Assembly: GCA_037975125.1 (NCBI GenBank) | Contig: CM075855.1 | Span: 83,027,278 to 83,091,277, forward strand | DNA from: Latrodectus hesperus | Lineage: Eukaryota; Arthropoda; Arachnida; Araneae; Theridiidae | Length of the DNA: 64,000 bases | Direction: 5' to 3' | Notes under the pieces: model-generated | What the model was told of the DNA's origin: nothing | The model's input: only the letters and a program-made list of their open reading frames with translations | Databases searched by the model: none | Position numbers and translations under genes: made by a program | Part shown: one piece after another, positions 23,301 through 35,510 of the stretch | Position numbering within the stretch: position 1 is the first letter of the stretch | Layout: the number at the start of each line of letters is the position of its first letter

Positions 23301-26300
23301 TCTTACAAGTCTTATCTGACTTCATCCAATTTCAAAGAATTAGCAACAATATGAAATAAAGAAATTTTGTTATAAATGGATATTCTAAACAAATCTTACA
23401 TAATAAATATTGTTTCGTTTATAATTTGTAAAAATTGATTACTTTTACATTTTTGTATGCATTTGCCCTCTAAAACTTTTACATTGCTGATGAATACACA
23501 TCATAAATGTAAATTATGTTAACCTCAATGAAATTTCTCGTAATGATTTACTCAAAAAATAATCAATATGAAAAATAATTTGTACAAAATCTTTTAATTT
23601 TATATTAGCTGTATTCATTTCATTCTCATATAGTTATGAAAGTGAAATACAAATCAATAAGCTATTATTAAAAAATGCTAAATAACCTTCGTAGTTTAAT
23701 ATTATAATAACATGAAATTTTAAAATATTGAGCATAAGCTTATTTAATTCTAATGAAATAATGAATAATTTTTAAAATGACTCAATTTAATTAAATTTAA
23801 ATAAAGTCTTGGACATTTTTAAATACATTAACTGAAGTAACTGGTAAGATTATTGAAAATTACATTCTTAATATTATGAAGCATTACATAGGATTTTATT
23901 TCCATACATTTTATTCTATTTATCATAAATTTCATAGATTTATTCACAAAATGATATTTAAGTGAAGGAGTTAATGATGTAAGCATTATCCGAATAAGCT
24001 TTTACTTATTACATTTAATATCACTGATATATCATTTGTTTACATATACTCAATGCTCTGAAAAGTAGCAGTTTAAATAAATTAATGAATTTTTAAGATT
24101 TATTTTGATATAAAAGTTTTAAAAGAGCAATTTGGATTGTACTTTCAGCTTTTAGTCTAAACATTTATCTACAACTTATGAGCTTAAGGTGTTTTACATT
24201 GCACCTCTTTTAAAAAAAAATTTTCCTGCATGTATAATGAAGCTAGCCTACATAGTTACTATTAAGCTTAAACTTTTCTAACACTTTCAAAGAATATTTT
24301 AGTTTAATGAATACTTAGTAAGTGAAGGTAATATGTGAGCATGCATTTCAAGAACTCAAAATCACTTAAAATTTCTATTTTAATAAGTTACCTGTGAACT
24401 GTTGGTAGTGTAATTTCCACTAGAATTAGTTTGACCAAAATTTTCTAATAATGGTCGTGATAAAGGAGCATTATTGGCATCTGTTTGAGATTGTTTCCGG
24501 CCCAAACAATTAAATAACTTCTGAAGAAATATTTTATACTGTAAAAAATTGAAGTCATAATTTAGACCATATTTTAATGTTAACAAATAAATAAAACATA
24601 TATATTAACTTCTTTCAAATAATTAAAACAATGTATGAAAAGATTGCAAAAATAATTCTAGAAAGGAATATGAATTATTGAGTTAAAGGATACAATGTAG
24701 GAGCATTTTATACAAATGATTTTGATATATTATTAACATAATAATGACAATATTTTAAAGATATTTTTTCAAAAACAATTATCTGAAACAATATTATATA
24801 AATTTTCTTTTTCTTTGTTTATAACATCAATTGCTTGCAATAAAATATACATGAAGAAGAGTTAATGCATTAAGAAAAATGCATTCTACAAACCTGAACT
24901 GATTTTGAATACTTTAGTACTATATATTTGGTAAAAAGCTCAAAATGTATTCAAATATATATAATTGAGAAGTTCAGATAATAGTTGAATATAGAATTAG
25001 GTCAAATATAGAAAATAATATAATGAGACGGTGAGATGAGTAATTAGTAATTTTAAAGTTGAACATTAAAATGAATACATATAAATTTCAAACTAAATAA
25101 AATAATGAGTATTCAAAATTTTGAAATTTAGTTTAAGCTTTATGAGAAATCAGTCTTTTGAAGAGATAGTATGTGAGATATCATTAATTACATAGATTAA
25201 TTATATAATTATAACTGGAATAGATGTTCGAGATAGTGGCATTAATAAATAGATAGGGTAATGACTTCAAGATACTATCGGTATAAATTAAATTTCAGAC
25301 CTTCAGAATTATTCTCTATTAACCAGTTAATTTATAACAGAAATATTAGAGATATTACCTAATAAATAGTATAATAGGAAGTATTAGAATAAATTCTTAG
25401 TTCTTGAAGTAGTAATTTAACTAATTAAAATTTCTGTGAATTTAACAGTACTGAAATTTAATTTCAATTTAAAAATGCAGAAAAGTATAAAAATGCAACT
25501 TCTAAAACCTGAAAGTATCTCTAAGGTTTGTTTGTTGCTCTGAGTGATAATTTTCTCCACACAAGTGTTAATAGACCAAGACTTGTACTCTAAAGTAGAC
25601 TCCAAACCATTTTAGACACCTAATCTTGAGCTGCAAATTGAACATATGAACTAACTATTAAACTGAAGGTCAGAATGTTAGCCATTTGGCAACCAGATCA
25701 TCTAAATTATCACTGAATTACCAACCACAAAGTTACTTCAACTGTAAAATTTGGTATCTTTAAATTAAAACTATTGGAAATTCTTTTTTTTCAGAAATTA
25801 AATTTTAAAAATAAGAACAGGTGATACTTTATTACTAAGATTCCAAACTTAGAAAGGAAAATAAGCTGAATATTATAAGACATTTGCTTAATTCCAAAAA
25901 TAAGATCATGGTTCAAAATATGGAGATCACACACAAAGGAAATATTATTCTTAAATTTAAATAGTTATGGTTCTGTTGATTTGAGCGATTAAAATTATGG
26001 CCCTTAATTTGTACAGAATTGATAAGCTTACTTTAATAAAATTTCATAGTTTTGAGAAAAAATGGAAAATTTATTTAATATTATTTTATGCATTGTATTT
26101 ATAAGCATTAATGCAGAAAACTATTTAATTTTATATAAGTATCGATATTCTGGAATGAATTACAATTTAAATGTTATTAAATGAATTTTCATATTATCAT
26201 TTAAAATATGAATACCAACCTTTTATTTTTATTCTTTTATATAACAAATAATTATTTTTTTATTCTTGTAAAATATTGTTCATTAATTTTTTCAATTTAT

Positions 26301-29300
26301 AATACATGTCAGAGAAAATTTATAGTAACCAATAAATTTCATATTAAAGATAAATCTATTGTTTGAATAAATACTAATTTAAAATTTAAAGCTTGTTAAA
26401 AATTAATTTTATAAATATTTTAATGAAATTCTAAAACTTTAAAGATATAAAAATAAAAGGTATTGATTTTTATTTATTTTTCTTGACTATAATCTTTTAT
26501 ACAATTAATTTTGTGAACTAATCCAATAAATTGTAAAATCTCTGAAATATAATAGAATGTTTAGAAAAACAAAATGAAAATATTTTAATAACAAAAGTGT
26601 ACATAATTAATATGAATAAAATAATTCATAATACTTTTTAAATCATTAGGTTTTTTAATTAAGAGCCTGAAAAATAAATTTAAAAATAGTTTTAAAACTA
26701 CATAAAAAATAATATGCAAAAAATAATATATAATAATTTTTAGTAGAATGTTTAATTTTATATTTAAAATTTAATAAGTATAAAACATATCTTACTTTTG
26801 GCTGTTCGCAATCTAAAATACAGTTAAGTAATTTTCGTTTCATATCTTCAACATTTGGCACACTTAATCTTGGCACAATGTCATCTCCCAAAGTCACAGT
26901 CATTACAAAATCTTCAGAAAATTTCACTGCTTCCAAACTTAAGAGTCCACCAGGTGGACTAAAGGAAAAACAACGAAGATTTGGATAGATTGGCTTAAGT
27001 AACATTGAAAGAAGAGCAGCTGTGCCTCCACCTAAACTGTGACCTGTAATAGTGAGAGAGTAGCTCTGGTGAAGTGCAAAAGCATCACTTAACGCATGAC
27101 TTTCTTCAAGCTTATTTTTAACAAACATGGCAGCTCTAAGCATTCCCCGATGGCAAAATACTCCTTGTGGGCAGTTATCTGTAAAAAGTCGATCACATTC
27201 AGCTGTGAAATCTGTAAGCATGTCGGAGAGTGTAAGTGTCCCTCGGATTGCTACTACGACGGAACAAGTCTGGTGGTCAATGGCAACGTAAAAAGGTATC
27301 TCATATACTCTATTGTGAAATGAGACAAAAATAAGATCCTCATCAGTGAGTCCAGTGACATACTTCAAAGCTGCAGTGTGGCATTGGCAACAGTTATCAT
27401 CAACAATATAACTTGGTGGTTTACAACAACAAGCACAGCACCTGAAAAGTAGTACAGTTTAAAAAATTACTGATAAATATTTCATTAGATGCATTAAATT
27501 TATATAATTATATTTCTTGCATATTCTCATATATTTAATATTCTTAGTTTCTAAGTAACTTACCTAATGTCCCTCCATATTTGGCACATGCCTACAAGAC
27601 AATTTGTGTAGAGGAACATAGGCCAACCATAGCTACCCTCTGCAAATTTCATAAAATGGCATGCAAGTTCTGGTGTCATCCAGAACTGATTAGCAGGAGG
27701 AGTAAACACACCTGGACTAGAAATAATACTTCCTTGAACAGCACCTGAAAAATAATTATCAAAAACTATGTATTTTTAAATATTCTTATATTATATGAAC
27801 ACATTCCACCACTTAAAGACAAATGTTGGATTAAGAAAAAATTGAAAAGTTTCATATTAAAAAAAAGTACTTTTACAGTATAATAATAATCATCAGTATT
27901 AGCTTAAATATTAAATTTGATTTTTGATTAAATCCACTCTAGCATATTTAGACAAATATTTAAAAATCTATTTTCAAATGACTTGTTAAAATTAATAACA
28001 AGTATGTTTGGAATAAATTTCAGAAGCCTTTAACAGAATAAAACACTTGACTATTCATTGCCTCTTAAAAGACAAAGCTTGCAAAGGAACTTAAATTTGT
28101 AAAACATTGTTTTTAGAATGGATGTTGCTAAATGAAGAACTCATTATTAATCATTAAAAATTCATTGTCACCTCAAAGATTTAAAATCTTTACTTGTGTT
28201 ACCTCTCTCCTTTTTTTAATCTTTACTTTTATTGATAAAAAAAGGTAGCATAATTAGCTGGTAAATTACGTGGCAAATCATCAAGCTCCAGATATGAAAA
28301 TAACTTGATAAAACTGAAAAATGTTAACACTTGAGCTTTATGTTCTAAGGTGATTAAAGGTACTAAAATGATAAAGATTTCATATCATCCTCAAAATGAC
28401 ACTTCAGAATTCCAGATGATTCAAAGTATGATCCACAATTAAAAAAAAAAAAAACATAACTGAAAAAAAAAATTGTTCAGAAAATTTTATCATTAAAGTT
28501 TAAATTGCATTTAATCTAATTTTTTGTTATAAATTAGATTAGATGCAATGTGAACTTTATCTTCTAAGTGCAGCCCAAACTTTAAGTTTGATTCTTCATT
28601 ATCTATTGTTCTACAGTTATTTTTGGCATACAAAGGATAATTCGACAGGAAATGACAATTTAAAGCAAACTCCAAAACACAATAAACATTTATATTTAAG
28701 ATAGGAATTGAATCAATAAACTATTGATTTGTTGTTTGTCACTTAACAGTCAATTTTTGCACATGTAAGCTAATTGGATTCTGAACCACTACAAACACCC
28801 ATACCCAAGATGGGATTCGAACTCTTGAAACTATTGAATCGAAGGCAAGAGTGCTAACCATTGGGCTACCAGATCAGCAATAAACTACTCAACTGAAGGT
28901 TAGAGGCTAATCATGTAGCTACTATGTCAATATCCAAACGGTAGAAGATGCATAAAAAGAAATTTCTGAAGAAGTTATGCAAATGTGTAAGCTTAGAAAT
29001 TTAGTGAATAACAAAAAAATTCATTGAACTTTTTCTCTAAGGGAAGTCTAAATATTAAACATAGCAATATGTATATAACTTTTAATTCAGATATATATTA
29101 AATAAAGTACTAATTTTTATTTGCATAAAAAAATAAATGAGTTGATTAAGTATGGAAGAAATAATAGAAAAGGTTGTAACAAATAAGTTACCAAATATAT
29201 ATAATGATACTTTATTGAAATATGAATAAAAATTCCAAAATCACATCTCCAGTAAAACAAATTGTTAAAATATTTGAAACCATTTTTTTAAAGAAACAAA

Positions 29301-32300
29301 ATAGTGGAAGCGATTTAATGATAAACATTTGGGAAATACAATATTATATAAAATTAATTTTTTACACAAGTATTTAAAATGTTTTTGTAATCTCTGTGTG
29401 ATTTCTTTCAACTTTTTTTATTTGGCTTTATGGAATATCAGAAATTCAAAAAATCATTTGAAATAATTTATTTCATTAAATTTAAAGTAAAATCCATTTC
29501 ATTGATTTGTGCTACTTTGTATAGTTTGGATTTTTAAAAAGGAGTTGATTGAGGTAAGTAATAAAGTTAAATTTAGGGTTGTTTCAATTTTATTAAAAAT
29601 GTCACAAATGAAAGGAAAATTGCATTTCTAGCACCTCAGAATGAGATTTCATAATAGTAATTTTAGTTCCATATGCAAAAAGTTTGTTAATTTTATTTAA
29701 ATTGGAAGCTCTGAAAGCTTGAATAAGCTTGCTATTTTAATTAGTTCAAAATTCAAACTTTTTTGCCTCATGTTTCTTATTTATATTATAATATAAATGA
29801 CATTTGAAGTCATTATTAAATTAAGGAGAAAACACAATTTTAAAAATTATTATTGATATGTTTGATATAATGCTAGTCAAATATAAAGTACAAAATCTGC
29901 CTAAGGAAAAATAGATAGTTACTTAAAAATATTGAATAAGTTTATTAAAAAATACTAGTGACATTTAAGCCAAATTCAAATGATTATTAGAAATTTATTA
30001 AATAATTTATTTCAAAAAAGATATTTGTAAATTTCTGCCTAAGTTACTTTCACATATGGATACAAAAGAAAAGTGGTTAAATCTAAACATTTATTTTGAA
30101 ATTTTGTAAGATATGTACACAAATAGAAACTATAAAATTAACAAACAAGTTTATATGTGTGTGTGTGTAAAGTGTTAGGCATAAAATTAATGAGGAATAA
30201 TTTTTATAGTAAATTATGTAAAGTAAAAATTAAATGCTAAGTTGCACTCAGAAAACAAACTAATTACACTTCTAATGAATTAATTTTTGCTGCAAATCAT
30301 TATTTAGTTATGTATTAATTTAAATTGTAAGCGGAAAGATTCAAAGAAAGGTAAAATAAAGAAAACTATAAATATGTAAAACAAAGGTAAGAAAGGAAGG
30401 TAAAAATCATTAGACTTTGAATCAAGAAACTTCATTTCTATTTAATAGTTCAGTAGTTATGTTTAAAATTAAAGCAAAAAATATTTGACATTTTCACAAC
30501 AAAAGCAAATTTACCATGAGTATTATTTTCAGCATAATTTATAAAATTTGAAAATAATTATTACTAAAGAAATTATACATTTTTAATGTTTCTTCAATGT
30601 CAAATTAAGTATGTTAATCATTAATCACTTTAATATGATGATAAGAAATCAATTGATTACAAATTCATTTTAATTTATCTCACCTGTACTGGTCAATGAA
30701 TCAGGTGACTGCACAGAAAAATTCTCAGAATGCTGTGAGGTAGAAACTCTATTTGAATTTTCAACAGCTTGTTTTTGTTGCAAAAGTATTAGGCCAGCTG
30801 CTATATCAGATGGTACGAGATCAACATCCTAAAAATTTTTTATTTATAAATCTCAATTGAATTTTTAAAAGAATTAATAAAATAAAATGAAGTAGTACTA
30901 ACTTCAAAATGATAAGTTAACAATTTAGAAATTGCTGAATAGGCACTCTTGCTTTGTTCATCTTGATTGGTACAACAACAACAGAGCATGCGTAATCTAA
31001 AATGATACAAGTTCCTCTCAAATAATTTATTGTGGAAATCAAAAGATATAATTACGTAATTAAATATACATATAAACATAATGAATTGCATTTAGCTTAC
31101 TTAAAAAAGGAAATCTGTTAACCTTAGGGATCCATAACTAACAAAATCATTTGGTAAAGACCCAAAGTGATTGATGGCATCGCTATTGGTGTAACAATGG
31201 AATGCTCATTTTTCTAATTATTATAATTTGGATTTAACTCAGATAGTATAGTATTGTAAATTTTGTTTTTCTATAAAGTTAAATATTTACATTAATATTT
31301 TTTAAATAGGATGCTCATAGTCATGTTATTATACCTAATTTCCAATCAGTGACAAATATAATTTTGTTATCTTGTTTGATAAATATGTAATATAAATTTA
31401 ACTACTGATGAATATTTTCATGTTTATTTTTCATTTCATTGTGTTATGCCAAAACTGTACAAAATGCTTGTAGAAGTGAAATTGCTGAACAAAAAATATC
31501 ATTTTTCTACTAAAATATTATATATTTTATAACAAATATATATGTAGATGCAAAATATCTACAATATACACATAATTCAATTCAGGTATTACTCCTTCTC
31601 TGATCTTAAAACTAGAATTAAATTTTAAATAACAAATATCCAGAGCCTCACTAGTTTACTAGATTACAATAATAATCCATATATTTTACAAATGTCACAT
31701 ACCTCCATTCCCATACTTTATTAGCTTTTTCCATGTTAGCAGAATTTAAATTTATGTAAAGGGCTTGTGGTTGACCATGTTCAACATCTGCTACTCTGTG
31801 CCGGCTGCCATTATTCCGATAAGAGTTAATTGGATCAAAAACCAATACTATGCCGAGAAACATGAGTCCAAGAAATGCCCAACTACAAATTGCTATAATC
31901 TGCAACCAAAGGCAAATAGAATTAAAAAGAATCCATTTAATATGAATTGAGAAAAAGAAAACTATTTAATCAAAGTAATGAAAATGTTTAAAATTGGTAA
32001 AAATTCAGAGAAATTTTCTTCATAAGATGCTGTAATTTACTAAAATACTGTTGATGAATATTTGGAAACAAAATAAACTTAATGAAATAATTGTTGGTAA
32101 TGTTAGTTAGAAAAGTAATAGTTTAGAAAGCTTGAAAGTTTAATATTGATCATTTTAATATTAAGGTAAACCTAATACAATTTAAATATATTTATTACAG
32201 ATAAGCTTTCTACAGAAATACGAAGAAAAAGTTGCAACATTATTATTTTTTGGAATCTTATAATCTCTTGGATACAATAAAACAGATGTTTTTTTTAAAT

Positions 32301-35300
32301 TATTGTTTGCTGTAGATTGTAGACCTTAAAATATGAACACACAAGTGAGTTCTAAAACAATTTTCTAAATGTTGCAGGAAAGAATCTTATGCTTCTTTTA
32401 TTTGGAAATTAACATTTCCAAATTAAAATGTAATAAGCATTATACTTTATTTTTAGATGTTGAGAGAAAATTTAAGCTATCAAACAGCCCACAAAAAGAA
32501 ATAATATAAATTATTACATACCAATTTTTTTTAAAGTATTAAAGATGTTCATAATGATAAATTCTCAATTAATAATAACATCTGTGATAGTATTAAGTGT
32601 AGTGGTATTTATCAGAAATTGAAATATAGTTAAAAAATGACATCAAATTTCATAATAATTCATCACAGAAATTTAATAAATTTGAGGAGTTGCTGATGAA
32701 TCAATTGAGCTGGTTAAAGTTCTTTCAAAGGACAGGTGATACAGTTCTTTCAAAGGACAGGTGTGCAATTAATATCTAATGGTGTTGTGCCTTAAATACT
32801 AAGCGCAAATTATCAAATTATTATTATATCAGTCATGTTTTTATAGAATAAAGCCAGAAACCAGGCTCACATTAAGATTTTTCCAGTCAAATTTTACACT
32901 TAGAAGCAATGTAATTTGGCCAAGTCTTTTCCTGGCTTTTGCCAAATCCTTATGTATTTATTAAATTGTCTTGTCAAAATATTGCAAGATTTAATTCTGT
33001 ATAAGACATATTTTCATTTTGTGTGATAATTTGTTTTATATTGCTATTCACATTATTTGTAATAACTCTTATGACTTTTCTTATCAACTTGACAGTGGAT
33101 ATCACCATGAATTACACAAGTCACACATTTCTTTATAAACTGAGCAAATTCTAATTTTATCATTAAATGCTAAAGCCTAATTTGATACCTATTGGTTTAA
33201 TTTCACTAACATTTCTAATGCTGGTTTCTATCAGAAACATTTTGTGATTAGCTTAATAGTTATTGAGATATTATCATCCTCAGTTGTTTATCATTTCTAC
33301 AATACAACATTAATCTATAAAAGATCAAAAATCTTTTAGACATTTCATATGTAAAATGGCTAAACAAGTTTACTTAATAAAATACTTTGTTCTTATTATT
33401 GTAATGCAATTCATTACATCAATTTATTTCAACTGCTGAAAAAGACAAGCATTTTCATAAAAATGCCTGTTCTTCTAGCCATATGACAAAATACATTGTG
33501 ATGTCAGGATAACTTTTTTGCTTTCTGAATGCCCGGTTATAAACAACAGCATTATGATTTAAGTATTGTGAACTAAATTGATTGAAGGTTAAATCATTAC
33601 AGAATCATGAGAACTATTTTATTACCTGAACTAATGTTACTACTTCTCTTGGTTCACACAAATGGTCTTCAGGAGTGAATGCCCACTTTGTACCTAATCC
33701 ATACCATACTACTTCTGTTATCATTACCAGGAGTCGAAGGTACAAAATTTTACAAAGATGCCGCCTAGGTCTAGTCTAAAAATGAATCACAAGAATCATT
33801 TTGTTTTTTGTATAAATAATATAAGCATGAAGTAATGAATATATTACAAATAAGGATTATTTATTAAATTTTTTATCTAGAAACAGAACATTTTTCATAA
33901 TTAAGATTATATACATTGATCTTAAGTAAAATTTTTTGATACTTTGGAAATTCTATAACAGACATTTTTGATTACATAAAATAAATTAAACTTATTAAGT
34001 GAATATGATTTTTTAAATAAAATAATGGCTCCAGTTTAATTTACGTATGAGTTAAAATAATAACTACACATTTTTGTTAAAAAAAATTCATTGATATTGA
34101 TTTTAAAATGTATAGTTCTTATTTAAATTCAAGTTAACTTAGTGTTAATAATTTTAAGAGTAGTTAACATATCATTTCCTTTATTTTAATTAAAATACTT
34201 AACTTTTGCATCTTTATTATTTATTTAGAGGAATAAATGCTTTTTTATACAACAATTTAGACCAATAGATTTATTTAAATAGTTCACTTATTTCTATGGA
34301 AATAAGATGATATTTTCAGAACTTTAATATCAAAAGATGATTGCTATAAAAACTATAAAAAGAAATTTCTAACATCAGGAACATTTCTCATATTTTGTTT
34401 CTTGGGATATTAATTATACATGTAAATATAATAACATTAATCAGCTTTTATTTAAAGGAAAAATTTCCTAAAAGTAACTGAAAACACTGAATTGAAAATA
34501 TAGGAAAACAAGTAAAAAGGAATTTAGCAAAATTAACCTGAGTAATGGTCCCTCGTGAACTGATCCAAGCAATCAGAGAGTCAAGTAATAAAATAAATGC
34601 CAGGCCTCCTAAGGAGAATATCAAGTATGTTTGTAATAATCGTTCCCCTTTACATCTTAAATGAATTCTGTGCTTCAGAAACACCACAAGAACAATAATA
34701 AACCTAAAATTAAAATCAACAAAAATATAATTTGTTAAAATTCTTTATAAATATTTCAAACCAGTGTAATACATTTAATTATCAGAGGTGTGGAATTTTT
34801 ATGGAATTTTAATTTTAAGATTCCTATTACTATTATATAAAGCCAAAACTGTCATATATAAATCCAAAACTATTATAAATATAAATCCTTATTAAATTCT
34901 TACTACAAAACATAATTAAAATAAATATTGGTTTATAAAAAGAGACAAAATCCAGAATTAATAGTGTTAATTAATTAATATGTATTAAATCATTCAAAGT
35001 ACTATATTAGTGTAAATCAGTAAAATAATAACTAAATATTCATAATAAAAATTATTACATTAACTTATATAAAACTTTAATTTATATAAGAAAAATGCAC
35101 AAATTTAAAATAATAGATTTTAAAATAAAATAGAAATGTTTATACAATATTGGATGAAATGAGAACATGTTACAAGCAATATACTTTATCAGTTATGAGA
35201 TATGCATTAATCCAAACCTTTACAAGAACTAATACATTAATAGTTCTTTACTTTTTCTAATAAATATATAAACAGTATGTATAAAATATATCTACTTTAA

Positions 35301-35503
35301 AGATGTTCATTAATAAAACTTGTGTTTAAGTGTGTTTAAAGCTGAAACAATTATATCAAAGTATAAAATTCTGTATTATATTATAGTTATACACATAAAG
35401 TTTATTACCAGATGAGTTTTAGAAAAAATTCGGCAAGCGCAGGGAAAACAAAGTCATCACTTCCTATGCGCCATCGACGCCTAAACATAATAAGACCTGG
35501 CAT
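20180..35503 (-). CDS. DAGLB: sn-1-specific diacylglycerol lipase, beta-like
   Basis: Eleven coding exons join in consistent phase to 691 codons plus TAA. The enzyme hydrolyses the sn-1 acyl chain of diacylglycerol to yield 2-arachidonoylglycerol and related lipids at membranes. The N-terminus starts MPGLIMFRRRW with four predicted membrane segments (about 19-42, 58-80, 97-120, 133-160). VPSDIAAGL follows, then Cys-rich CCACCC and DNCCQC blocks, and an alpha/beta-hydrolase core with nucleophile Ser478 in GHSLGGG, probable acid Asp530 in GDDIVPR and probable His640 in PGRILHLTH. Length is close to vertebrate DAGLB (about 670 aa); the long regulatory tail of DAGLA is absent, as the last exon ends soon after the IIISPRMVADHMP block. 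The ATG is chosen because it matches the family start and follows an acceptor seven bases upstream, so at least one 5' UTR exon lies to the right. Confidence 0.96.
20683..20932. repeat. direct repeat copy 2, inside the last DAGL intron
   Basis: Almost the same as copy 1, about 500 bp away on the other side of the terminal exon. It keeps the AATAAA on the minus strand, but the splice-donor-like GGTAAGT of copy 1 has become GATAAGT. Confidence 0.92.
20931..21010. repeat. direct repeat copy 3, truncated
   Basis: The first about 80 bp of the same unit follow head-to-tail directly after copy 2, with a small deletion. The three copies show repeated local duplication. Confidence 0.85.
21271..21392 (-). 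repeat. SINE family A fragment
   Basis: Reverse-strand copy of the 10382-10554 element: CTAATTAGACC, TTTAAAATGGATTC, CCACTATAAATATCC and GGGAATCGAACCCA (B box) in order. In the last DAGL intron. Confidence 0.85.
21533..21651 (-). CDS. DAGLB: DAGL exon 10, catalytic His
   Basis: Ser-rich start, then VPLYIPGRILHLTHTD, the family LYPPGRIIH block with the probable catalytic His. Ends two bases into a Ser codon. Confidence 0.93.
21822..22101 (+). mobile_element. tRNA-derived SINE family C, full length with 14-bp TSD
   Basis: Perfect direct repeats TATATGTATTGTTA at 21808-21821 and 22102-22115 mark the insertion. The head has a canonical A box (TGGCTTAGTGG, 21831-21841) and B-box-like GGTCCGAGGTCC (21867-21878). 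A central domain with GGTTGACTCAGCC and GGGTCGATTAACTGAGTACC (about 21897-21948) resembles conserved core domains known from SINEs of other animals. Strikingly GC-rich for this locus, so probably a young insertion. In the intron between DAGL exons 9 and 10. Confidence 0.93.
22741..23350. other. possible unclassified relic in a DAGL intron
   Basis: Less AT-rich than its flanks, with short broken open stretches on the minus strand. I could not match it to a known element. It lies in the intron between DAGL exons 9 and 10. Confidence 0.3.
24392..24538 (-). CDS. DAGLB: DAGL exon 9
   Basis: Starts YKIFLQKLFNCLG after the preceding CEQPK (family KPKYKI junction), then a Ser/Asn-rich loop with PLSRPLLENFGQ, corresponding to the regulatory insert before the catalytic His. 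Phase 0 at both ends. Confidence 0.92.
25567..25711 (-). repeat. SINE family A, decayed
   Basis: Aligns along its length, with many substitutions, to the reverse complement of the intact copy: ATAGACCAAGACTTG, CCAAACCATTTTAGACACC, TGTTAGCCATTTGGC in order. In the intron between DAGL exons 8 and 9. Confidence 0.65.
26796..27441 (-). CDS. DAGLB: DAGL exon 8, catalytic core
   Basis: The largest exon, 215 full codons: CCACCC, DDNCCQC, VAIRGTLTLSDMLTD, then TITGHSLGGGTAALLSMLL with the nucleophile Ser codon at 27036-27038, SFSPPGGLLS, and GDDIVPR with the catalytic Asp. Confidence 0.97.
27564..27744 (-). CDS. DAGLB: DAGL exon 7
   Basis: Encodes ELACHFMKFAEGSYGWPMFLY, the block before the hydrolase core, ending CQIWRDI and a split Arg codon. 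Confidence 0.94.
28493..28560. repeat. long hairpin, 30-nt arms
   Basis: Arms 28493-28522 and 28531-28560 match at 26 of 30 positions after reverse-complementing, with a short loop. In the intron between DAGL exons 6 and 7. Confidence 0.65.
28724..28877 (-). mobile_element. SINE family A with 10-bp TSD
   Basis: Flanked by CAATAAACTA at 28714-28723 and 28878-28887. Read on the minus strand it has the family head, an intact B-box region (GAGTTCGAATCCCATC) and the body to GTGCAAAAATTGAC. In a DAGL intron. Confidence 0.85.
30684..30828 (-). CDS. DAGLB: DAGL exon 6
   Basis: Encodes DVDLVPSDIAAGLILLQQ, the most conserved linker motif of DAGLs, then a Ser/Gln-rich stretch. Ends one base into a Gly codon. 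Confidence 0.94.
30903..30996 (-). CDS. DAGLB: DAGL exon 5
   Basis: Encodes LRMLCCCC followed by SAYSAISKLLTYHFE. The Cys run after the membrane domain is a family trait and a possible palmitoylation site. Donor GTTAGT, phase 0. Confidence 0.92.
31703..31899 (-). CDS. DAGLB: DAGL exon 4
   Basis: Starts IIAICSWAFLGLMFLGIVLV (membrane segment 4) and continues into the cytosolic linker ending KVWEW plus a split Arg codon, matching the family VWxRR(C)R boundary. Confidence 0.93.
32718..32763. repeat. short tandem duplication, 25-bp unit
   Basis: AGTTCTTTCAAAGGACAGGT recurs at 32718 and 32743, separated by GATAC. In the intron between DAGL exons 3 and 4. Confidence 0.85.
33626..33775 (-). CDS. 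DAGLB: DAGL exon 3
   Basis: Fifty codons in phase 0 at both ends: TRPRRHLCKILYLRLLVMI, membrane segment 3, and the extracellular Cys-containing loop before segment 4. Confidence 0.93.
34538..34703 (-). CDS. DAGLB: DAGL exon 2
   Basis: Completes Trp32 and encodes the rest of membrane segment 1, a basic Cys-containing loop and segment 2, ending ISSRGTITQ (family RGTI block). Donor GTTAAT, phase 0. Confidence 0.93.
35409..35503 (-). CDS. DAGLB: DAGL exon 1 (coding), start codon
   Basis: ATG at 35503-35501, seven bases after an acceptor (AG at 35512-35511), so a 5' UTR intron is present. Encodes MPGLIMFRRRWRIGSDDFVF, very close to the start of vertebrate DAGL. Donor GTAATA; ends two bases into a Trp codon. 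Confidence 0.94.
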
Positions 35504-35510
35504 GATGTTT

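Noticed and set aside
27096..27323. 75-codon open frame (+)
   Set aside because: Antisense to the DAGL catalytic exon, which is certain.
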